NCBI RefSeq assembly: GCF_932526225.1
Contig: NC_064045.1
Location: 8,682,138 to 8,746,137, forward strand
Origin: Nematostella vectensis
Taxonomy: Eukaryota; Cnidaria; Anthozoa; Actiniaria; Edwardsiidae
DNA length: 64,000 nt
Direction of reading: 5' to 3'
The notes beneath the pieces were generated by a model. It searched no databases, was not told where the DNA came from, and was given only the letters and a program-made list of their open reading frames with translations. Positions 1 through 6,300 of this stretch are shown here, piece after piece. Within the stretch, counting starts at the first letter, position 1. Each line of letters opens with the position of its first letter. The position numbers were made by a program, and so were the translations under genes.

Positions 1-2
1 GT

Positions 3-119
3 AAGAGAAGGGGCAGACCCCGTCGCTACAGACAGAGGGGTAGGGGTACGCAGCGTGGTAGAGGCAGGAAAGAATGGCACCTCCTTGGGGTACCACTAAG
101 CCAATGGAAAGCGCTTTAG
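3..119 (+). CDS. Arg-rich core-type protein, C-terminal 38 residues only
   Basis: The reading frame is open from the window edge and stops at 117-119. Its residues (KRRGRPRRYRQRGRGTQRG) nearly match the middle of the next gene at 160-363, so the two are tandem paralogues. The tails differ: this copy ends in a short Trp/Leu-containing tail (KEWHLLGVPLSQWKAL). By composition it would bind DNA or RNA, like virion core or protamine-like proteins; that role is inference. The 5' part lies outside the window. Confidence 0.6.
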   Translation, partial: KRRGRPRRYRQRGRGTQRGRGRKEWHLLGVPLSQWKAL

Positions 120-127
120 GATAAATA
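118..127 (+). promoter_or_regulatory. TATA-like box for the 160-363 gene
   Basis: GGATAAATAG lies about 35 bp before the ATG at 160 and overlaps the end of the preceding gene. The same spacing is seen before other genes of the element. Confidence 0.4.
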
Positions 128-159
128 GCGGACGACTAACACCACTACACCACTCCGCT

Positions 160-363
160 ATGGGACGCCGCGTGAGAAGGACCCAACGTACTAGGTTGAG
201 GAGGGGAGTGTGTAAGAAAAGGGGCAGACCCCGCCGCTACAGACAGAGGGGTAGGGGTACGCAGCGTGGTAGGGGTATGCAGCGTGGTAGGGGTATGCAG
301 CGTGGGCCCCAAGATTACATCGGTGCTATGTACGATACTGTAAAAACCCTCATGGGTAAATGA
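160..363 (+). CDS. Small Arg/Gly-rich core-type protein (67 aa)
   Basis: The protein is strongly basic, with an Arg-rich start, a GRPRRYRQRGRG segment and a repeated RGRGMQRG motif, then a non-basic tail (DYIGAMYDTVKTLMGK). It is a tandem paralogue of the partial gene at 3-119. Such proteins fit condensation of the element's DNA in a particle, as core proteins do in adenovirus-like viruses; this is inference from composition. The ATG at 160 is the first after the TATA-like box. Seventeen bases separate its stop from the next ATG, so the basic genes form a tight cluster. RGRG repeats can also occur in RNA-binding proteins, so a nucleic-acid role is safer than a named one. Confidence 0.65.
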   Translation: MGRRVRRTQRTRLRRGVCKKRGRPRRYRQRGRGTQRGRGMQRGRGMQRGPQDYIGAMYDTVKTLMGK

Positions 364-379
364 CTCCAATCACTCGACC

Positions 380-562
380 ATGGTATTGAGAAAGAGCGGA
401 CGCTTCGCGAGAAGACGCACCAAACGTGTTACACGCGTCAAAAGGGGAAGACATACACGTAGGGGAGTGTACGCTGGTAAAACGGTACAGCATGGTGGGC
501 GTTACCGGAAACTCTGGGTGACAGGACGTGAATTGGATAGGATTGACCCCGCATGGTTGTAG
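380..562 (+). CDS. Small Arg/Lys-rich protein (60 aa)
   Basis: This is a second kind of basic small protein, rich in Arg and Lys in its first 35 residues (RFARRRTKRVTRVKRGRHTR), ending in a mixed tail (VTGRELDRIDPAWL). It has no clear sequence match to the 160-363 gene, but size, charge and position suggest a related nucleic-acid packaging role. No TATA box is evident between the two genes, so it may share a transcript with its upstream neighbour. The function is inferred from composition and context only. Confidence 0.55.
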   Translation: MVLRKSGRFARRRTKRVTRVKRGRHTRRGVYAGKTVQHGGRYRKLWVTGRELDRIDPAWL

Positions 563-568
563 CTCTAC

Positions 569-578
569 CCTATAAAAA
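569..578 (+). promoter_or_regulatory. TATA box for the 611-961 gene
   Basis: CTATAAAAAA lies about 35-40 bp before the ATG at 611. That predicts a leader of only about 10 nt. Confidence 0.5.
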
Positions 579-610
579 AAGGGGAGGTACTCCATCGGTA
601 CCATTCCACC

Positions 611-961
611 ATGTCACGCCGGTTGAAGAGGAACGCTAAGTTCCTGAATGACCTTTCTACCAGCAAAGGTAGAACAAGACAATACCTCCTAAAAAAAGCC
701 TCTGGTGAGCAAGTAAACGCGTTGGGTGAGATTGCCCACAACCTGCTAAGAGGCAACGTCCCCCTCAGCAAAGTACAACGGAGCAAACTAAGCGCCCACA
801 AACACAGGCTACGTACCCTAGCAAACAAGAGACTACCAGCAAGGGAGAGGAAAAAAATGCTCGTAACCCAACGTGGGGGATGGGCTATCCCACTCCTACT
901 AGGTGCCCTAGGAGGTACCGCAGGGGTACCCCTGGTCCAGAAACTCATTGGAAAAATATAA
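611..961 (+). CDS. Basic protein with hydrophobic Gly-rich tail, pX-like (116 aa)
   Basis: The first ~90 residues are basic and helical-looking. The end is a Gly-rich hydrophobic tail starting RGGWAIPLLLGALGG. A basic body plus a short amphipathic or membrane-active tail recalls the small core protein X type of adenovirus-like viruses and a family common in Polinton-type elements of cnidarians and arthropods; this resemblance is from memory and was not searched. The ATG sits about 35 bp after a TATA box, and the stop codon overlaps the next gene's TATA box. Likely roles are genome condensation or membrane interaction during entry or assembly (inference). Confidence 0.6.
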   Translation: MSRRLKRNAKFLNDLSTSKGRTRQYLLKKASGEQVNALGEIAHNLLRGNVPLSKVQRSKLSAHKHRLRTLANKRLPARERKKMLVTQRGGWAIPLLLGALGGTAGVPLVQKLIGKI

Positions 962-965
962 ATAA
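952..965 (+). promoter_or_regulatory. TATA box overlapping a stop codon
   Basis: AAATATAAATAAGG contains the TAA stop of the 611-961 gene and a TATAAA core. It lies about 50 bp before the ATG at 1011, so the two genes share bases between stop codon and promoter. Confidence 0.5.
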
Positions 966-1010
966 GGCCAAGGGGTAACCATACCACCCAGTCTACCCAA
1001 GATAGTCACC

Positions 1011-1469
1011 ATGTCGACACAAAAAGGGGGAGCCTACCGTATGGCCTTGGTACCTGAGCATATGGCAAACCTACTGGTAACCAAGGAGAAGGTTACCATG
1101 GCACCACAGCTGCAGATTGTGGCACGGCTGGACAAAGATATACAGAGGATCCTAAACAACAAAACATTACCATTGGAGGTAAAAGTACGCCTCTACAACA
1201 CAGCGCTGATGCAATGGTTAGATTGGATCCAAGAAGCCAAGGACAGTGGGAAGGGTGGGGATAAAGAGACTGATGCCCAACTTAGGTCCCCCTATGGCCT
1301 CCCCTCACCGCCAAGCAGGTCACCAAGCACACCCTTCGCACGTAGCAAACTGGCCTTACCAACGCCACCCTATAGCACACCAAGGACCACAAAACCAAAA
1401 GCCAAAAAGTCAGCTGAGAGTGTGAGAAGACAGATAGCAAAAACAATAGAGAGATGGGACGATCTTTGA
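1011..1469 (+). CDS. 152-aa virus-like structural or accessory protein
   Basis: The N-terminal half (residues about 10-75) is helical with a LVPEHMANLL segment and a regular Leu/Ile pattern. Residues about 85-130 are Pro/Ser-rich and probably disordered, and the end is basic. I recall a similar VPE...LD..I..IL pattern in small proteins next to pX-like genes in Polinton-type elements, but this was not searched. It is the last gene of the rightward cluster and is followed by a poly(A) signal at 1521-1526. No catalytic motif is visible. A minor virion protein is a reasonable but unproven guess. Confidence 0.5.
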   Translation: MSTQKGGAYRMALVPEHMANLLVTKEKVTMAPQLQIVARLDKDIQRILNNKTLPLEVKVRLYNTALMQWLDWIQEAKDSGKGGDKETDAQLRSPYGLPSPPSRSPSTPFARSKLALPTPPYSTPRTTKPKAKKSAESVRRQIAKTIERWDDL

Positions 1470-1511
1470 AAGGGGAAAACAACACGCTGTAATGCATGGT
1501 TCTCTTTTTTT

Positions 1512-1526
1512 TTTAATAGCAATAAA
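1512..1526. terminator. Overlapping bidirectional poly(A) signals
   Basis: AATAAA on the plus strand (1521-1526) serves the rightward cluster ending at 1469. TTTAAT at 1512-1517 reads ATTAAA on the minus strand and lies 45-50 bp past the end of the leftward gene (stop at 1562). The two signals are only a few bases apart between convergent genes. Confidence 0.5.
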
Positions 1527-1561
1527 AACACCTTAATACATGTGTACTGTGATAGCTCTTA

Positions 1562-2479
1562 CTAGTAGGTCCTAGTTAGTTCAAGTAGGCTCTTCTTCTT
1601 TCCCCCCACCCCCTCCCTTACAACGCCCGCGCCCCCACACACAGGGTGGGTACATTTCCATATCTTATTACACTCCTCTACATCCTTTTGGAGGTTATAG
1701 CACTCCATCCGTTTGTCATACTCAAGACAGCTCTCAGGGTCGGTAAACATGCACACACGCCGTTGGTTGGTTCTCAACCACTTGCCAAACAGATAGACCT
1801 CGGCCTTGGGGCAGTGCTTGGGGGCATCGGAGAAGGCGGAGTAAAGATGATGTCCACATGCCTTCTCGTGAGCACCCGTCATAAAGCTCACGTGCATGTT
1901 GCTGTAGTGCTCATGCAACTCTTGGTACTTGGGGCAACCAAACACTTCCAAGTTCACGAAAGGAATGCTAAGGTCCATAAGGAGCCGGCGCTCGCAGCTA
2001 CCACCCTTGTACCCAACAATCCCCCCTTGGCCGTAGAAATCGTACCACCCTTTGACGACACGCCCCAGCTCAGCGTGAGGGATGCTGGAGCCAGCTGTAA
2101 GGTCAAACTTCAGCCCTGTGACATTTTGCGTGACATAGCGTGCTACCCTCCTGTCTTTTTGGGAGAGCTCGCTGTACCTCATAGGGAAGGTGAAGTGTCT
2201 GCCAATCACCTCGTCATTGTGATGAAAGAACCCCACCTCCTTGCAATGGAACACGCCATTCACATAAAACCCATCCTCGTCGAGGATACATGTAATGCTC
2301 TGGAAGACACCCTCTTGCGCAACACATGGTTCAAAGGGACCACGGAGCGTGTCGTAGAAAGGCCCACGCAGTACATAATTGGTGTAGTCCAATACGCCTG
2401 GTATCAACCCCCACTGTTCCCATCCACTGACCCATCTTCCACTCTCTTGCTCTCCACTGGGATCTTTCCCTGTAGCCAT
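1562..2479 (-). CDS. Unrecognised Cys/His-containing protein (about 305 aa)
   Basis: The frame is open from about 2605, but its first ATG codon is at 2479, giving about 305 residues. Segments of note are LDEDGFYVNG...CKEVGFF, NLEVFGCPKYQEL and a late CGHH...HCP cluster. They loosely resemble a family common in cnidarian and arthropod mobile elements that I associate with an RNase H/DnaQ-like fold; this is from memory and weak. The end is rich in Cys (CTHPVC). Upstream in the same frame, before any ATG, lies a hydrophobic stretch that would make a membrane segment, so a spliced or non-ATG start cannot be excluded. It is transcribed divergently from the RING gene. Confidence 0.5.
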   Translation of the reverse strand: MATGKDPSGEQESGRWVSGWEQWGLIPGVLDYTNYVLRGPFYDTLRGPFEPCVAQEGVFQSITCILDEDGFYVNGVFHCKEVGFFHHNDEVIGRHFTFPMRYSELSQKDRRVARYVTQNVTGLKFDLTAGSSIPHAELGRVVKGWYDFYGQGGIVGYKGGSCERRLLMDLSIPFVNLEVFGCPKYQELHEHYSNMHVSFMTGAHEKACGHHLYSAFSDAPKHCPKAEVYLFGKWLRTNQRRVCMFTDPESCLEYDKRMECYNLQKDVEECNKIWKCTHPVCGGAGVVREGVGGKKKSLLELTRTY

Positions 2480-2595
2480 TCCGTAAATTCCCAACACAAT
2501 AAGGAGAAAGTGATACGCGCGCCAAAAAAGAGACCAACCCCAAACGAACACCCTCTGACGAACGAGGTGAAAGCTTCCTCCCACACTGGCGCCAT
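2404..2595 (-). other. First ATG after the TATA box opens a 63-codon frame (uORF or alternative N-terminus)
   Basis: The minus-strand TATA box is at 2633-2641, so transcription would start near 2605. The first ATG on that transcript (2595) opens a 63-codon frame that overlaps the start of the main gene in another frame. It begins MAPVWEEAFTSFVRG and contains a hydrophobic stretch. It may be a regulatory uORF, an independent small protein, or a spliced first exon; the sequence does not decide. Confidence 0.3.
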
Positions 2596-2605
2596 GGATG
2601 CACAA

Positions 2606-2864
2606 AGAAACGCGTTAATAAACCCTCACCCTTTTATATATAGGTTGGAAACACCCTCACAAACCAATCAACACCGATGTACAATACTGTCCAATCACAC
2701 ACTTTGTTATATCACAAAAGAAACACCTAAACCAATAAGAGAGTAGTACCCAAAACTCTAGGCCAATCACAGCACACTTCCTCATAAAACGTCAGAGCTG
2801 ACGTCACCCCACAAGCGTATAAATTGCAGCACTCACCCTGAGATACTCTCATACTAGCACAACT
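2606..2864. promoter_or_regulatory. Divergent promoter with CRE, CCAAT and two TATA boxes
   Basis: Between the minus-strand gene and the RING gene lie a minus-strand TATA (2633-2641), four CCAAT motifs (near 2664, 2690, 2731 and 2763), a perfect CRE TGACGTCA (2799-2806) and a plus-strand TATA (TATAAATT, 2818-2825). The last is about 45 bp before the RING ATG at 2865. This is a standard two-way Pol II promoter; CRE is the binding site of CREB/ATF factors. Confidence 0.6.
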
Positions 2865-4054
2865 ATGGCTAGGACATCCCACCTAGAGCCTCTCACCAAA
2901 AAGTTCTGCGAACTAGCAAAGGACACCAACGACTCTGAGAGGTTGGCATGCATCATTTGCCAAGACGACAGGGAGACCAGTAACACATCCCTCACCCTAT
3001 TGAGCCGTCTACCCTGTTGTAGACAACCATGCCATCAACAATGCTTCTGGAAATGGATACATACCCATCGCACCGAAAGTATCACATGCCCACACTGTAG
3101 GTACGTCTTCCCAGATACGACAAGAGGGGTGGTCTTATGGGTCGACAGTAACTTTAAACCCACGTACACAGACCACCCAGCGGAGCAAATCATCGTGGAG
3201 GAGAAGACCAAAATACAACCGGCCTTCGACCGGTTCAAACAATTCATGGCACTTTACCCTGCCCACTACAGAAGTCGTTTCTTCATTGGGGTACTGTGCA
3301 GGGAATGCGACCCTATAGCCCAAAAAATATGCGAAAAGGAAGACCGCCACGACTTCGAGCTCCCTCTCTTGCTCCCACGCCGCTCCATAAGCACCTTCTC
3401 CCACCAATACAACAACCAAATCACTAAGTACGGTGAGTGGCTTTGGGAAGTAGATGCCAATAACGAGTACCATTGGCTCAGGGAGGACATCACACCACCG
3501 CCACCCCCCGAGGGGCACGACAAAAGAGCCCAATACGAAAGCGATAGGGTTGCCTTCATGGAAAACGTGGACGACTCACTCTTCCATCCGCAATCCTACG
3601 TCCATGCTTTCAAAGATTCCTACGCTGCGTGGGCCTTAGATTTACCTACCGGTAAATGGGTTTGGGAAACCTACGATGCCACCTTTGTGGTACCACCGCC
3701 CCCTTACTCCCACTTTCTATGGGAGAGGTACGCCCAGGACCCTATAGGATGGTGTGCACGCGACCACCCCTGGAGCCGTGACTACACGGAACAAAACGAT
3801 GGTATCCTCGAGAGCGACGAAACGATGGCTGAGGAAGAGGGGGAGGAGGAAGAAGACAACTCAATACTCCACTCACTACTCAACCCCCCCACCACTTGGG
3901 CTGAACGCCATGGGGAGGACGAGGACGAGGTGGAAGACGACGAAGGGGTATTATACGCCAACCAACCAGCCAACCCACAACACTCGCGCAGATTCCAACG
4001 GTATCGTGCCAGACAAATAGCCCAAGCCCTAATGCAAGTACGTGCAGATTACCA

Positions 4055-4114
<60 letters not shown>

Positions 4115-4283
4115 CGAAACCGAAGAGGTGGATAGAGAGGCAGCTACACGGACACCATCGCCCAACGAGCAACAGGTGATACAAGAGAATAATAAACGAC
4201 TAACACGCCTAGTTTGGATAATAAACTCGGTGGGGGGATCACTAATAATACTACTAGTACTACTATTGGTGTTGCTGGGGTAA
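2865..4283 (+). CDS. RING-type E3 ligase-like protein with C-terminal membrane anchor (unspliced form, 472 aa)
   Basis: Residues 29-78 form a RING-like zinc domain: C29-x2-C32, a C51/C52...C56-H57-x2-C60 cluster, W64, then C75-P-H-C78. The middle (about 100-330) is Trp/Tyr-rich and not recognised. It is followed by an acidic stretch (about 320-370), a run of about 20 Asn encoded by (AAC)n, and a C-terminal hydrophobic anchor after residue 437 (IILLVLLLVLLG). As read straight through this is a tail-anchored ubiquitin ligase candidate; viral RING proteins often redirect host proteins to degradation, which is inference here. The last 35 codons lie inside a likely intron (4176-4316), so this form would come from unspliced RNA. 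Confidence 0.7.
4057..4115 (+). repeat. (AAC)n tract coding for poly-Asn
   Basis: An uninterrupted CAA/AAC triplet run encodes about 20 Asn inside the RING protein. Its length is likely to vary between copies. Confidence 0.9.
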
Positions 4284-4316
4284 AAAAACACAACTAACAC
4301 ATTACTCCCCCTGCAG
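4176..4316 (+). other. Likely 141-bp retained or spliced intron in the RING gene
   Basis: The donor CAG|GTGATA follows codon 437 exactly (phase 0). A CTAAC branch-type motif lies about 25 bp before the acceptor CCCCCTGCAG. Length is 141 bp, a multiple of three. It contains the membrane anchor and stop codon of the unspliced form. The frame after the acceptor is open to 4874 and has no in-frame ATG at its start, as expected for a second exon. Confidence 0.6.
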
Positions 4317-4874
4317 GTTGCAAGCGATGTACGGGACAGTGAGCAAGTTGTCTACAACCTACGCAGGGGGAGGACAATACGCCCCTTCCCCACTAACCTA
4401 CAAAGAATAAGACAACTCAGAAGACAGCCATCACCCATACGGGTACGGGCACCCACGGCCCAAAGCACCGAAGAAACCAGTCGGAACCTGGCGCAACTTA
4501 GCCTATTGCAGCGTAGGGGACATCCACCTCTCCCGCGACTACGCTTGCGCCTGACGCGCCTGACGCCACCACAACCACCACAACCACCACAACCACAACC
4601 CCCGGAGCAACAAGGACCAGAGGTACAGTCACAAATGGAAGCAAACAACGTACGTAATATAATGGAGCGTATGGTAATCCGCCCAACCTCCCGCCCCTCT
4701 TTTGTAGACCCAAGAATCTACGAACAGGTCAGAGCCCACATAGACGCAGTGGTACAACGCCGTCTGAACTCCGTAGAGTCCCCCGCACAGATCACACACC
4801 TCCCAACGGAAGAAGAGATAGAGGAGTTCCAGCGCTTTAGTCTAGGACTGATAATGGACACTTACTACGGATAA
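4317..4874 (+). CDS. Second exon: basic, Pro-rich alternative C-terminus of the RING protein (185 codons plus stop)
   Basis: This open frame starts at the acceptor and stops at 4872-4874. It has an Arg-rich part, a Pro/Gln-rich run (PPQPPQPPQPQPP) near the middle, and a final ~80 residues that look folded and acidic near the end (EEEIEEFQRFS). Joined in phase to codon 437 it would give a RING protein of about 622 aa that is soluble instead of membrane-anchored. The frame lacks an early ATG, which argues for splicing over an independent gene; the first in-frame ATG would leave about 80 residues. No known family was recognised. Confidence 0.5.
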   Translation, partial: VASDVRDSEQVVYNLRRGRTIRPFPTNLQRIRQLRRQPSPIRVRAPTAQSTEETSRNLAQLSLLQRRGHPPLPRLRLRLTRLTPPQPPQPPQPQPPEQQGPEVQSQMEANNVRNIMERMVIRPTSRPSFVDPRIYEQVRAHIDAVVQRRLNSVESPAQITHLPTEEEIEEFQRFSLGLIMDTYYG

Positions 4875-4936
4875 GGGGTAGCTAAAAAAGTAATTTTGTA
4901 AACAAGACAACTCCCTCTTTACTATATCCTTTTTTT

Positions 4937-4945
4937 TTTATTAAA
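4937..4945. terminator. Overlapping poly(A) signals for convergent genes
   Basis: TTTATT at 4937-4942 is AATAAA on the minus strand, 60-70 bp past the stop of the minus gene at 5005. ATTAAA at 4940-4945 serves the plus gene ending at 4874. The two hexamers share bases. Confidence 0.55.
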
Positions 4946-5004
4946 AAATTGCACAAACTGCTACAAGCATAAGACTAGTGTCCTCTCTTTCTCACAAAAA
5001 CACC

Positions 5005-5961
5005 CTACTCATCGTTGTAGGGGTATGTATCCACTATGCCTAGGGCAACCTGGCGTATTAGGTGAAAAACAGCCTCCTTCGTCTTCTCTCCCCTCCTTAT
5101 CAGCTCTGGTGTGTTCGTATTGCCATCCACCCAATCTTGCATCATCTCTATCAACTCATCTGGGGTGAGGAGAGCAAGTACCGCTCCAATATAATTCTTG
5201 ATACCATGTGGTGGTTGGGACACCCTCAGCGCTGTATTCAGTAGTTTGGTACCAAACCAAATGGCGTCAGTAGCCTTCGACTTAACGTGGTCGAAACACT
5301 TGACCCAGCGTTGCCTATAGAGGTCTGGGTTTGTGAAGTAGCTCTCGTTCGCACCTGACTTAAACATGAGTGCGTCAACGGCGGTAGCCATCACCTTGTA
5401 GACGTAGAAATTGGTGGCTTGCACCAGTTTGTTGGCATCACGGGCGTCAGGCATCTCGAACGTCACCCCTTTCTTACCGGTCTCACCCTCCTTCTTCACC
5501 TTGTCGATGGGGATATTGAGAGGGATGTTAGGGATGTTCAAAAAGGTTGGGCGGACCATCCGTTGGGGTTCTGGTACCCCCATGCACTCCAATGGGTTCA
5601 TGCAGCGGCAGGTGGCGGCGCTTCCATTGCTCAGTGCTGCTTGGTAGTCTTCCTCCAACGACTTCGCACGTTGTGCGCTCCTCTCCTTGTACGCTGCCAC
5701 GTCCTCCTTTCTTATCTTTGACCACTCCTCCCAGTCGAAGTCCTTACCCCACACGCCCACGTGCTCCATCCACGCCCCTAGCTCCACATTCACCTCCTTC
5801 TCGAGCTCTTTCTCACCCCAAGGGTTCTCCAAGCTCCTCTCCGCTTTCAGTGCCTCCCTGACTAGGCGCTTCTCCTTCGTCTCTGGCTCTCCTCCATGGT
5901 GCTTAGTAATATGTGTCTCTGCCATTTTCTTCTCAACATCCGTTACATAGGTCTTTGACAT
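5005..5961 (-). CDS. Unrecognised 318-aa soluble protein of the virus-like element
   Basis: The protein starts with a charged, helical, probably coiled N-terminal third rich in Glu and Lys. A short Cys-containing linker (CRCMNPLECMG) near residue 120 follows, then a folded-looking C-terminal half with Trp and aromatic residues. No membrane segment, signal peptide or known catalytic motif is visible. The ATG at 5961 lies about 50 bp after a TATA-like GATATAAC (minus strand, 6013-6020). The region before that has three CRE palindromes, a dense control region like that of an early regulatory gene; that role is inference. It is the outermost gene before the AT-rich flank. Confidence 0.55.
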   Translation of the reverse strand: MSKTYVTDVEKKMAETHITKHHGGEPETKEKRLVREALKAERSLENPWGEKELEKEVNVELGAWMEHVGVWGKDFDWEEWSKIRKEDVAAYKERSAQRAKSLEEDYQAALSNGSAATCRCMNPLECMGVPEPQRMVRPTFLNIPNIPLNIPIDKVKKEGETGKKGVTFEMPDARDANKLVQATNFYVYKVMATAVDALMFKSGANESYFTNPDLYRQRWVKCFDHVKSKATDAIWFGTKLLNTALRVSQPPHGIKNYIGAVLALLTPDELIEMMQDWVDGNTNTPELIRRGEKTKEAVFHLIRQVALGIVDTYPYNDE

Positions 5962-6170
5962 TCTTTTTTTTCTCAGGCGTGTGAGGTAGCTTTCGTCCCA
6001 CTACGTCGCACCGTTATATCCTTTCCCGCGCTGACGTCACCGTGTTGTCGCGCGCGCGGGAGCCAATCCCGACCCCGCGTGACGTCACACCCCTAACCAG
6101 ATATCTCCATTCCCATTGGTTAACACCACCTGTGACGTCACACACCTGACCATATATCCACCAATCAGAA
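5962..6170 (-). promoter_or_regulatory. Control region with three perfect CRE sites and CCAAT boxes
   Basis: Perfect TGACGTCA palindromes occur at 6032-6039, 6080-6087 and 6133-6140, spaced 48 and 53 bp. CCAAT-type motifs lie near 6062, 6113 and 6160. A TATA-like motif at 6013-6020 is placed for the minus-strand gene at 5961. Such repeated CREs respond to CREB/ATF factors and are typical of viral early promoters (established for several DNA viruses; its use here is inference). Confidence 0.6.
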
Positions 6171-6300
6171 TCCAGCTTGACCACCCCTCCCCTAGCTGAC
6201 CAAAACCTGACCAAATATACTAGTGATACTACTCCCTCCGAACCAAAAACAACCGATCTCGCCACAGCTTCTATTGCATCTTTACAACACACTAGACTTA

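Larger units (their letters stand above)
1..6300. mobile_element. Partial virus-like element (Polinton/adintovirus type), right-hand portion
   Basis: Coding density is far above the rest of the window: nine or more intron-poor genes lie in 6 kb, on both strands, with short gaps. Contents are small Arg/Lys-rich proteins like DNA-condensing core proteins, a basic protein with a hydrophobic Gly-rich tail, a RING protein and two unrecognised minus-strand proteins. TATA boxes sit close to the ATGs and convergent genes share poly(A) signals. Base composition falls sharply to AT-rich after about 6.3 kb. The left part is outside the window, so polymerase, integrase, ATPase and capsid genes were not seen and the class is inference. 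No terminal inverted repeat or target-site duplication could be identified at the right end. Confidence 0.6.

Noticed and set aside
1646-2746. Long plus-strand open frame (366 codons) opposite the 1,562-2,479 gene
   Set aside because: It is the mirror of the minus-strand gene and runs across that gene's promoter and poly(A) signal. Its composition is not protein-like and it has no promoter of its own.
4049-4300. Poly-Leu frame opposite the RING gene
   Set aside because: It is the reverse of the (AAC)n Asn tract.
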